Below are positions 10,621 to 20,947 of a stretch of 64,000 nt of DNA, one piece after another. Numbering within the stretch: position 1 is the first letter of the stretch; the number at the start of each line of letters is the position of its first letter. The stretch is from Chamaecrista fasciculata. Lineage: Eukaryota; Streptophyta; Magnoliopsida; Fabales; Fabaceae. The position numbers were made by a program, and so were the translations under genes. Location of the stretch: assembly GCA_003254925.1 (NCBI GenBank), contig QANZ01053957.1:41018-105017 (forward strand), given 5' to 3'. Below the pieces are notes generated by a model. That model worked only from the letters and a program-made list of their open reading frames with translations, did no database searches and was not told where the DNA came from.

Positions 10621-12920
10621 GTTTTCGAACTCGTCACAATCGAACTTGAAATGTGAAAGATATGGTCAAATTCAGTCGTTGGGACCAATGAGTATAACTT
10701 TTGAAAAAGATATAAGACCAAAAGTACAAAAAAAAAAAAAATAAAGGGCTAGATTGCAACTTACCACAAAGATAAGGGATTAAAATTGCACTTTAGCCTT
10801 CAACGCGCCACATCAGTTTTGATATAGGAAAATGAACAAAAATGGAGGTGAGACTAATGGTGAAATTTTTTGTAAAGATGAAGAACCAAAAATACAAAAT
10901 AAAAATAATAATGGGCTGATTTGTAATTTGATCACGATAAGTGTCCAAAATTGCACTTGGCACATGTAAATATTATGGTAATTAAGTACCGAGAATTGTG
11001 TAGATATTTTATATTGAGAGATCAAATCGTATATTTCGATTATTCAAAGACTGATTCAGTTGACTCGGTATAAATTCAGAGATTAAATAATAAGCTTTCT
11101 CTTTAAATAGTTATATAATGACTAAATAATTTTAGTATATAATGACAAATAATTATATACATTAGATAATAGAATTAAAAATTGGACAAAAGTTAAGTGA
11201 GATATAAAAATAATAAAAACTATGTTATGTATTTTTTGGTTATTTGAAAACAACTTCATCACGTTCCATATAAATTTAGGGACAACAAAGTTAATTTTAA
11301 AACTAAATTTAAATGAAAATATAATTAACTAATAAATATAAATAAATAAAACTTTTAATTTTGATGATTATCAAAATTATTTTTATGTTAGTATATGAAA
11401 ATAAAAAATAAATTAATTTATTTTTTCGCCTTAGAATAAATTGTGTAAATAAATTAAATAATTGTCCTTAATTTTCTTTTTCACATACATTAGAAAAACA
11501 ACAAGGAACTAAATATTAAATGTAACGTCCCATATTGAATTTAATATTATTAAAATTCTTAAAAGTATTAACTCAAATTGTCAAGGTACAATATCAAAGA
11601 TAAATAAATATAATTCTCAAATAAATAATAATATTAATTTAGAAGTCCACAACATAATAGTTGATACATATATGGCACGGTCACTCAATCTACTGTAAAT
11701 CTCCTAATCTAGCACATGAGCCTAAAAGCAGTCGTACCCTTGCATATCTGGATACATATGAAAATAAAATCATAATTGGAAATTCTCAGTAAAAAAGGAA
11801 ACAGATTAAAAATATTTCATATGATGCATACAACTGTATAAGTCACATAGTAATAATAATGATAACAATAATAACAATAGCCACAATAAAAATAGAATCT
11901 CAACCTCAATAATCACATAAATAAAAACTTTATAGTTTCACTTTATAGTTTCTCTCACCACACCATATCATAGAGGGTGGCTTTCTTCACTCACCGTCTG
12001 TATACCAGGGCGTCCCCCAGTTCGATAAAAACATAAAATCATGATCGAGATCATTTCCCTTACCAAGAATCATTTCTCCATCATCAATATTATTGAGTTT
12101 GAGATAATATATCACATTAAATATATTCTTAAAATACATAAAATAAAATAGAAATAGACTTATAGAGGATTAAAATAAAGAATGAATCTTTATCCTACAT
12201 ATTATTTTACTCTTCAATTTTATATGTTGTCATTGACTCTCTATGCTTTGTTTCTCTAAGACTCTCAATGAATGTCTTAGCCCCTCTCTCTCTCCACTTT
12301 CTTTTGAAGGCCAAAATTTCAACCAATCGGAGATATTATACAAGAATAGATAATACTGAAAGCGGAAGTGTAATAAAAGGTTATAAAACTTGATCTTTCA
12401 CAAAAATGACTTTAAAAGTTAATCAAAAACGAAGAAAAATAAAGAACCTACCTTAATCTATCACTAATCAACACGAAGAGGGGTTGAATTCTTCAATATG
12501 TTATATAGTTATCAAAACTCTCTCACTAGATAGATATGAGAGTGACACATTTAAGAAGAATGGGAAAAGGTTACCTACTTTCTTGACTTCTCTAAATATA
12601 AACTATTCTACCTTGGGGAACAATAATCATAGTTATTGTCCAGCTCATATATCATTAGTCCATCAATAAGGTTGAACTTTATGGTTTCTACAGATTTTAA
12701 TTTTATTTAGCCTAGACTCATAAAATAACATAATTAGTCCATAGATAATAATAGTGAGATCAATTAATTAATTAGACTAACTATAAACATTTAATAACTC
12801 ATTATGTATAAATAAAATATAATATGGAATCCACCAAATAGAAAATTGCCAACATTTTTCTCTCTCTTTTGTTCTATTTTTGGTATTTTTCCTATGACAC
12901 TCGGTTGAACTTATTTATAG
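10621..12920. other. AT-rich region with decayed repeat traces
   Basis: No gene was seen. A worn fold-back arm with the phrases GGGACCAATGAGTATAACTTTTG and TTGCACTTTAGCC lies at about 10678-10800, ending in the same motif as the 7166 element. A TGTAACGTCCCA motif at 11520 resembles the start of some plant gypsy LTRs, but no partner end could be found. The rest is low-complexity AT-rich sequence. Confidence 0.35.
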
Positions 12921-12928
12921 TGATAAGC

Positions 12929-13249
12929 TATGAAGTATGGACACTAACACGGACAAACTAACACATCAGATTTTTAAAATTATGCGACACGACACGATAT
13001 ATATTTATATATATATATAATTAAAAATCCATAAATTTTGATGAAAAATTTCAAAATCACAATATCTATCCGTAATATATGTCATATGTGATATTATTTT
13101 TTATTATTGTCATAATAAAGTCACACAAAATTGATTTTATATTCTGAAACTTATGAATATGTGCCGGGTGGGTGTCGTACGAGTGTCAGACACAGACACA
13201 TTCTGACACGATGACACCCTGTTAAAATAAAATGTCCATGTTTGATAAG
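12929..13249. mobile_element. GACACGG-family hAT MITE, copy 1
   Basis: It is flanked by identical 8-mers, TGATAAGC at 12921-12928 and 13250-13257. The ends carry TATGGACAC and its complement GTCCATG; the interior has CGACACGACACG next to one end and GTCAGACACAGACACA next to the other, with an AT-rich centre. Copies 2 and 3 (47959 and 59195) share the same layout and central sequence. This copy is the most diverged of the three. Confidence 0.85.
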
Positions 13250-13326
13250 TGATAAGCTTATTGACAATTCTCTCATTTTACGAACTCCATTAAGCCACAT
13301 ATTTACCCTCCCTAACTACCAATTAT

Positions 13327-13864
13327 GGCTCCGTTTGGTAGGGTGCAAAACCCTTTTACATTGTAAAGTGGCACAAACTCTAAGACTTTCAGGTGTTTGG
13401 TATGGCAATTTAGGCTCTGTAAAGTGGATTACAATGTAAAGACATTTACATTACATAGGTCATTTTTCTTTACTACACATTTTTTATGTAATCCAAGTTA
13501 ACCTAGGGAATTATGGTAGAATTCCTAATTTGCCCCTCTCACTCCCATCCCATCTTCTTCCTCTTTGACGGCGAACGACGGTGGCTGGCGGTGGCTGTGG
13601 ACAGCGGTGATGGCCGCCGTTGACGGCGGTTGACGGCGGCGACGACCGTCGTGGATGGTGGTTGACAGCGGCGGTGGCCTTGTGGTGATTGTGAGAGGGG
13701 CATTTTTGTCATTTTCTTTCTATATCTATTTTACTTTCCCTCCCCTACCTTTTTATACCAAACACTTTAAAATTTTTACCTCCTTCAACTACTTTTCTTT
13801 CCCTCATCATTTTACATTGTAAAACACTTTCCTTTCCCTCACTCTCATTGTACCAAACGAACCC
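13327..13864. mobile_element. PIF/Harbinger-like MITE with GC-rich core
   Basis: The ends GGCTCCGTTTGGTA and TACCAAACGAACCC are inverted repeats of the kind seen in Tourist/Harbinger elements. A possible 3-bp duplication TAT flanks it. Subterminal ACATTGTAAAG motifs are also inverted between the arms. The centre (about 13565-13695) is strikingly GC-rich for this window and made of GACGGCGGTTGACGGCGG-like repeats. The superfamily call rests only on the end sequence and the short duplication. Confidence 0.55.
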
Positions 13865-14081
13865 TATATGACATCACCTTTGTCTCATTTATCTTACTCA
13901 CATGGTCACCTAAGTTTACTTGGTAGGCAAGTAGAAATCGTAGCATTCACATATACAACCCATCATCATATTCATCTCTTTTTTACTTGGCTTTCCCGTT
14001 ATTGCACACATACTTAACTAATTATAGTAGCTAGAAAACGTGGCATCACCTTCACACACATATATATTGTTATATTATACA

Positions 14082-14114
14082 CTAGTATGAGACTAGTGCA
14101 CATTTCACGGGTCC
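14082..14114 (-). other. Helitron-terminus-like motif, minus strand
   Basis: Read on the minus strand it gives ACCCGTG, a spacer, then CTCATACTAG followed by T. This matches the last bases of the plus-strand terminus at 24528-24557, but the hairpin is worn: the second stem arm reads GTGCACTAG instead of CGCACGGGT. Confidence 0.6.
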
Positions 14115-15217
14115 TTTTTTTTTTTGCCTGATACAATATAAATACATGTTCTTCTTGTCTATACCTAATAAAGTGTCAATTTAGCACATATTGATGGTCA
14201 TATAAAATTTTAATAGGCATTGCCTAAGTGAACCTGCAGCAATTTATACAGAATGTACCATTACAGTTCAAAATAAAGTGCATATATACTTGTCATAGTT
14301 TGGTTCTACTAATTCAGCAGAAGTTTGGTTCTACATAACTTAATATCATTAAATTTCAAAAGAAATTGCAGAAATATCATTGCAAGGGTTTTTTTCCTGT
14401 CAATTTATGTAATTGAGAATCCTCATAATACTGCGTTGAAGTGCAAATAAAATTCACTTGATCACTAATTATACTATCTTATAAATTTTAAGAACAGGAA
14501 ACCTGTACAGTACAACAGTATGAATTTTGAGACAAAGGAGATAAAAGAATGAGGAAATGCAGTCACGTAATTATACACCTACAGTTTCTAAAACAGAACA
14601 GCACCTTCTATGGCAAATAATTATTACATAGTTATTACTAACCTTAATTTGTAAGCTACTGTAAGTCTTTTGCTACAATACTATACTTGCCCAAGACTAA
14701 ACTGTAGACTCTACAAAAATTACATAAACAAAATTCATTACATGCAATTTAATCACCATATGCAGCTTTTCTCCAACACTGCTCAAAATTAATAAGGACA
14801 TATGGAGCTGGGATTCTGCAATGCAAATCATGCCATGGCTGCCTTGGTCATCTTTTTCCAGCCTATCACAAATAATATGCATGAATAATCACAATAAAGT
14901 ATATATTATATAGAAAAGATAAGAAAAGCTTAGATATTTGATGGAAATAATATACTTAGATGAAAAAATCATGAATTTTTCTCAGTAAAAAACTTAGATA
15001 TTTGATGGAAATAATATACTTCCATAACTATCATTACAAATTAACAACATTTATCCTCAAATAATGACATGAAGTCCACTATAAAATGCCTATTCCAAGC
15101 CCAAATAACACTCAAGAAAGCATCACTCTCACGATGAGAACTACCTTCAAAATAGTTTTGACCAAAACATTACAAAGTTAATTGTTACAAATATTGTTAT
15201 GAGCATATTATATTTAA

Positions 15218-15510
15218 GGGTAAATTACACTTTGGTACCCTGTGGTTTGACCCTATTTTACTTTGGTACCCTGTGGTTTGAAACATGACACTTTGGTACC
15301 CTGTGGTATTCTCCATTAACACTTTGGTACCCTTTGAAGCTATTTTGTAATTTTAACCATAACAAATTTTGCAAAAATTACATATTGACCCCAAAAAATT
15401 TTCAAAAAATTACAAATAGGTCCCTGGATACATATTATATAGGGACTAAAATGAAAAATTTAAAATTTTTTTGGGGTCAATATGTAATTTTTGTAAAATT
15501 TATTATGGTT
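15218..15510 (+). mobile_element. GGGTAAATTACAC fold-back element, second arm missing
   Basis: It begins GGGTAAATTACACTTTGG with three TTTGGTACCCTGTGGT phrases, then the TTACATATTGACCCC block shared with 8310 and 27981. It passes the centre of symmetry and stops about 55 bases later at a single N (15511), where unrelated CACTA-type sequence begins. The missing arm is probably an assembly loss. Confidence 0.75.
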
Positions 15511-15511
15511 N

Positions 15512-16313
15512 ATCACCAAGAGAAAATAGACCATCATCTGGAGCTAGTCATGACCCGTAGCCATTTTGATATTTAATTGTTAGGATGATTATGCATATAG
15601 GTTTGTGTAATGTTGTTAGGATGATGCTTTGCCATATATATGTTATGACTTTTGTAATGTTTTAATTTTAATGACATAAATTTGGTATTTTATGAATTTT
15701 TCAAGATTGTTGTCAATTTATCTTTTGTAATGTTGATTTTAATTTAAAATTAATTTTATGTTAATTTTAATTTTAATTTTATCGGATTTTATAAAAAAAA
15801 ATGAAGAATATTTCTAGCGACGGTTATAAGCGTCGCTAGATATGATTGGAGAGCAAAATCTGATTTAGTTTAACGACGGTTAAAAGCGTCGCTGGATCCC
15901 GACGATTATAACCGTCGCTAAATCAGGTTGGAAGATCGCATATTACCGTGTTCTAGCGACGGTTATAACCGTCGGTATATAACGACGGTTATAAGCGTCG
16001 CTAAATTAAGTTGGGAGATCGCATATTACCTTGTTTTAGCGACGCTTGTAACCGTCGTTATATACCGACGGTTATAAGCGTCGCCAAATAAGGTTAGGAA
16101 GAGCGAATTTGCCTGCGTTTCGCGACGGTTCAAACCGTCGCTAATATTTATCTAACGACGGTTATCCCTACGGTTGGTATAACCGTCGCTAAAAGGCTGC
16201 CGACACTGAGTTTAACGACGGTTTTGTCGACCGTCGCTAGATCGCTGCCGACGGTCATAACCGTCGCTAAACCTAAAGCTAAACCGTCGCTAAATACCAG
16301 TTTTTTTGTAGTG
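15512..16313 (+). mobile_element. CACTA (En/Spm) transposon right end
   Basis: The block ends TTTTTTTGTAGTG, the complement of the CACTACAAAAAAA terminus of plant CACTA elements. Inside it lie many subterminal repeats. A short coding tail (HHLELVMTRSHFDI then stop, 15527-15576) is at the left; it may be the end of a transposon protein but is too short to name. The other terminus was not found, so the element is truncated on the left or lost at the N at 15511. The three bases after the end are ATT. Confidence 0.8.
15811..16300. repeat. CACTA subterminal repeats (TAGCGACGG palindromes)
   Basis: About ten copies of TAGCGACGGTTATAACCGTC-type palindromes and half-palindromes (TTAGCGACGG, AACCGTCGCTA) are spaced through 490 bases, separated by short AT-rich linkers such as AGGTTGGAAGATCGCATATT. 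Such arrays are the transposase-binding region in CACTA elements. They can form many hairpins. Confidence 0.85.
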
Positions 16314-16319
16314 ATTTCA

Positions 16320-18790
16320 TTCTGATATGGGATTGCTTTAGTTTCATTCATTCTCATATTTCTTTGTATCATTTTATAATATTTCTTTCAATAAATATTG
16401 GTTTGCCATTGTTGAGGTATACAATGGTCAGTTTTGCTATAGTTAATATTAATGTCTCTTTTGGTACAAAATCAAACTAATATTAGCCTCTAACTATATA
16501 GATCTTATGCAGTTTGATTCATTGAACCCCGGATTTTAGTGGCTCATTTGGTGTATCATTTCCTTTGGTTTTTATTACTGCACTTTATAATTGAGTTTGT
16601 TTCTTTGCATTTCGTTTTGATTCATTATTAGAATTTTGTGAAATCATTTAATGTATCATTTCCTTCTCCTTCTATTAGTGCACTTTATAATTGAGTTTGC
16701 TTCCTTCTCAGATAAACTTCTGCAGCACCTGAGGCACCACCAAAGGTATTCTGCAAAGGTTTCACAGCTACTCACCCACTTTACTTTTTTATTGCTTTTC
16801 GTACTTATCCACTTTACTTTCTTATTGCTTTTGGTAGTATTATTTTTATAGTCATCTTCTCTGCCTTTTACAATGGCTTTTACAATAGTTATATAAATAA
16901 TATTCGCGTGCCGTAGGAAGACCAATCCATTTATGTAGGACGGATCAATTTAGGTTATGGAACATAGATGTCTTATTAGTTATTGACCCTTCTACAAAAC
17001 TATCTCTGTCAATGTTGTCGTCATGTAATAATGTAGTCTTTAGTGTATGAGGTAGTCATTGGCATTATTTGCCCTCACTACCTCGAGTCATGGAACACCA
17101 AAAAGACCAAAGAAATCATAACACATTAACATTGAGGTTCTTCCTCCAAAAAGAAGCAAGACACAAAAGGCGGATGATCAAACTTCAGAAGCGAGCAGAA
17201 CAAAACAAAGGTACTAATATATATCTTCCCAATTGGTCATATTATTTATACTGGTCATGATAATGAAAATGAAAGTTTTGTCCTTCAAATACAGATTCCA
17301 GTCCTCATCAGAGCCTCTACACGCCTAATCCATCTTCAATTGTTGATTACAACTCATCATCTACTCTCATGGATTTTTCACCAGCACATACATTTACATG
17401 TACAGCTTTTGTACTTTCCTCTTTGGTCTACACTCTGAATTATTTCTTGACTATTGTTCCATTATTTTATGGTTACTAATGTACAGTGTAGCCCAAGTTC
17501 ATCTTCTGCTGCGGCAAGTTCAGTTATTAGGCGTCCACTTTCAAATATATCTCTTGCATTCCTAAATATGTCTTCTGGAGCTAAAAAACAAACTACAGGT
17601 AGTTCGTACAGTTAAATCTGACATTTATATTTCCTTCTGTAAATCTGATTTCCTTTGCTTTAGTTGCCTCATTTTTTCCTTCATAAATTTTCATGTCTAC
17701 TGCTGCATCTCTCATTTTCGTTCCAAACATTTCCCTCTGCAAACAGATAAATGTAGTTTTCCTAACATTCATGCCAACCTTCTGCCATTCGGTGGTAAAG
17801 AAAATTGGTCGCCATCCAACCCGATGGACCAAACACCAACTAATTCATCTTTGATGACCGCAATATCACAGTTGAACACTGCGCAGATTAATCTTACTCC
17901 AGTGCTGACCAATATAAATATAGGTTTCAACCTATCGCTATGTCTATTGTCTTTGAATCACTACCATTCCAATATACTATTTTCTGAAACCAAATTACAA
18001 ATGCAGGAGTCCAAGGGGATACAGTACAAAAAGCATGTGCAAGACAGAAAAGGAAGATGATCCAATCTGAAAAAAGGTGTCAGTGAACAAAAGGTACAAC
18101 CATCTTCATTTTTCATTGTTTCTATTTCAATTTACAAATCTTGGATCAATAATTAACATCTCAGTTTTTTTTCCTTTCTCCCAGCAACAATCTGCAGTTC
18201 TTTGCATATGAAACACATAAATCATCCCCTTAATTGTCAAGCACAATTTACCCACGCACCTGACATCATAAATAACAATTGGTCACCACCACATTTTACA
18301 CCTACAATTCAACACTCAGTGGCAACAACTTCCAACCATAATCACTACCCAGTCCAGAATGATGTGGTTAAAGGTATGCATTGATGGTGTTAGCAGATTT
18401 TAAAGATTATTTTTTTTCCCTTCAATCATCATTAGTCATCATACTTTGTTTATTCGCAGCACCAAATTCTTCAACCATAGTTCATATGGATACCCAAACT
18501 ATGTGAAGTCAATCACATGTCTATATAGGTATTTTTCTGTTTCATATTTTTTGAACAAGCTGTTAATCTATAGCAATAAACTGACGTATAGCTTTCTATT
18601 AAAGATTCTGTTCAAAATTCTGATAATGCCGCCAACCAAGTGTCACAAGATCATGATGAAGATGATGAAGTCTTCATTGACATAGGTAAGACCATCTCCA
18701 CTCTCTCCACATATTACAACAATCCATTTTCTATATATACCATTTGAATGTCATAATGAAGTCCAATATAAATGTTTCTTTTATTCTCAT
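16320..18790 (+). pseudogene. Possible upstream exons of the Helitron protein
   Basis: The stretch alternates between T-rich intron-like sequence and short coding-like blocks with plausible GT and AG edges. Examples are a basic block near 17100-17210 (QKEARHKRRMIKLQKRAEQN), a block near 17825-17930 rich in Thr and Asn, and another basic block near 18005-18080. Plant Helitron proteins have low-complexity basic N-terminal regions, which fits. No frame can be joined with confidence, and the assignment rests mainly on position before the recognisable domain. Confidence 0.3.
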
Positions 18791-18793
18791 AGC

Positions 18794-19150
18794 TTACCAT
18801 GATCTTGGAGATCCTACATGCATATGCCCATTTTGTGGTGCTAAGCTCTGGGTTGATGAACGTGTTAGAAAGCAAATGAATTCATCTTCACCAAAATTCT
18901 ATTTGTGTTGTGGCTGTGGCAAAACTTCTCTCCCAAAGTTCAATCAACCCCCGACATATATTAAAGATTTATTCTTTGACAACTCCAATCCAAAAAGAAA
19001 ACATTTCCTTGATAACATCAAGGCGTATAATACAATGTTTTCTTTCACGTCAATGGGAGGAAGAATTGATAAGACTGTCAATGATACAAGGGGGCCTTAT
19101 ACATTTCGTCTCTCATCTTCAATGATACAAGGGGGCCTTATACATTTCGT
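18794..19150 (+). pseudogene. Helitron protein, N-terminal Cys-rich domain exon
   Basis: After a TAG acceptor-like edge the frame reads YHDLGDPTCICPFCGAKLW, then a YLCCGCGKTSLP motif and NIKAYNTMFSFTSMGGRID, ending GPYTFRLS. This order (DLG, paired Cys motifs, LCC..GK, YN.MF.FTS.G) is the conserved block ahead of the Rep domain in plant Helitron proteins. A 41-bp tandem duplication at about 19080-19161 shifts the frame just after GPYTFRL, where the next conserved segment would follow. The exon is therefore broken. It is co-linear with the helicase downstream. Confidence 0.75.
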
Positions 19151-19256
19151 CTCTCATCTGTTAGGTATGTACTTTGCATTTTCTTCCATTTAACCAGTTA
19201 ATTAGCTAACAATGAGTCACAACTGTTCCCTAATTTATTCTACATATCTAATGCAG

Positions 19257-20768
19257 CTCCTCATCACAAGAAAATAGCCAATTGGATAGAGAGATCGTAA
19301 TGAGATTAAAGGACACGATTGATCAGTTTAATCCATATGCCAAAGCTTTCAGAATGGCCAGTCAGATGTTTAAGGATACCAACCATCAGGAAATAAGAGT
19401 CCAACTCATTCACAAACGAAAGCAAGATGGACGTATCTATAATCTTCCAACTGCTTCTAAAGTAGCGACTTTAATTGTCGGTGACATTGACATGAATTAT
19501 TACAATAGAGACATAGTTGTGCAGACACAAGATGGCAAGTTGCAACATATCTCAATAGAACTGCCCATTCACAATTTAGCATTCCCCTTCAAGTCAATGA
19601 TGAATCAACATGAAACATCAAACAAGGCTCTCCATTAAGTGATTTAATCAGAAAAACAAGATTGATCATATGGGATGAAGCACCAATGGTCCAGAAACAT
19701 TGTTTTGAAGCAGTTGACCGCACTTTTCGTGATCTACTACGTATTGACAACCCAAACAATGAGCGACTGCCTTTTGGAGGGAAAATCATAGTATTTGGCG
19801 GTGACTTTAGGAAAATTCTTCCTATAATTCCGAAAGGATCGAGATCTGACATTATTTATCATTCATTGAATTCCTCCTACATATGGAATCATTGTGAAGT
19901 TCTGACATTATCAAAGAATATGAGGTTGAAATCAGATGATACCTCACATAATGCAGACGAATTAAAGAAGTTTTCTAAATGGATTTTAAAGGTGGGTGAT
20001 GGAAAATTAAATGAACCGAACGATGGAGAAGCTGGAATTCAGATTTCGGATGATCTACTAATAACAAATATCAGCAATCCTCTTACTGCTATTGTCTCTA
20101 ACATGTATCCTAATTTGGAGCAAAGATTTGATGATCCCCACTATTTAAAAGATAGAGCAATACTTGCTCCGACATTGGATGCAGTTGAAAAAATAAATGA
20201 ATTCATCTTATCCCAAATACCAGGGTCTGAGACCACGTATTTGAGCTCAGATTCTGTTTCCTTCTCAACTGATGATACAACCTCCAACATTCACTTTATA
20301 CAACTGAATTTTTAAATAACATCAAATGTTCTGGACTTCCAAATCATAAATTATGCCTAAAGATTGGTATTCCCGTAATGCTACTGAGAAATATTGACCA
20401 ATCTTCAGGCCTTTGTAATGGAACTCGATTAATTGTAACATTTAGCCCCCCATGTCATTGGGGCCACTGTGATGAATGGAAACAACTTTGGGCAGCAAGT
20501 GTTCATTCCTCGGATGAACTTGAGCCCATCAGACACTAAATGGCCATTTAAACTACAACGAAGACAGTTTCTTCTGACTATTTCATATTCCATGACCATC
20601 AATAAAAGTCAAGGGCAGTCATTGGAAACTGTTGGACTGTATCTTGAAAAACCAATTTTCACACATGGCCAACTATATGTCGCCGTGTCAAGAGTGAAAA
20701 GTAAAAATGGCCTCAAAATTCTTATACATAACAATATAGTCTACAAAGAAGTTTTTCAAAATATTTGA
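19257..20768 (+). pseudogene. Helitron Rep/PIF1 helicase, internally deleted
   Basis: An exon opens after GCAG at 19256. It carries the block before Rep (LPTASKVATLIVGD, then RDIVVQTQDGKLQHIS). At about 19558-19566 the sequence jumps straight into the PIF1 helicase just before Walker B. The whole HUH Rep nuclease and the helicase Walker A loop are absent. The remaining helicase motifs are readable: IIWDEAPM (Walker B), FGGDFRKILPI, LSKNMRL, RAILAPT, GLCNGTRL, and finally INKSQGQSLETVGLYL and YVAVSRV. At least one in-frame TGA (about 19614) and frameshifts near 20290 and 20450 split it further. It cannot encode an active transposase. Its order and strand match the RPA-like gene that follows. 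Confidence 0.85.
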
Positions 20769-20947
20769 GCATTCATCGACAAAAAAAATAAGCTGAGGTA
20801 ACTTCATAGTTACCATAAATAAACTATAAAATTCAAGGATTTAATGAATTGGTATATAATATAGATTTTCCATTAAATAGCTTATATTAATGATACCCAA
20901 GTTTATTAACCATTTTGCTCTTTTCTGCAGGTTCTACATTTGCAACT

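Noticed and set aside
15811..16300. CRISPR-like array
   Set aside because: Regularly recurring palindromes, but this is plant DNA next to a CACTA terminus and the spacers are not unique regular units.
16148..16372. 74-residue minus-strand frame
   Set aside because: It is produced by the CACTA subterminal palindromes.
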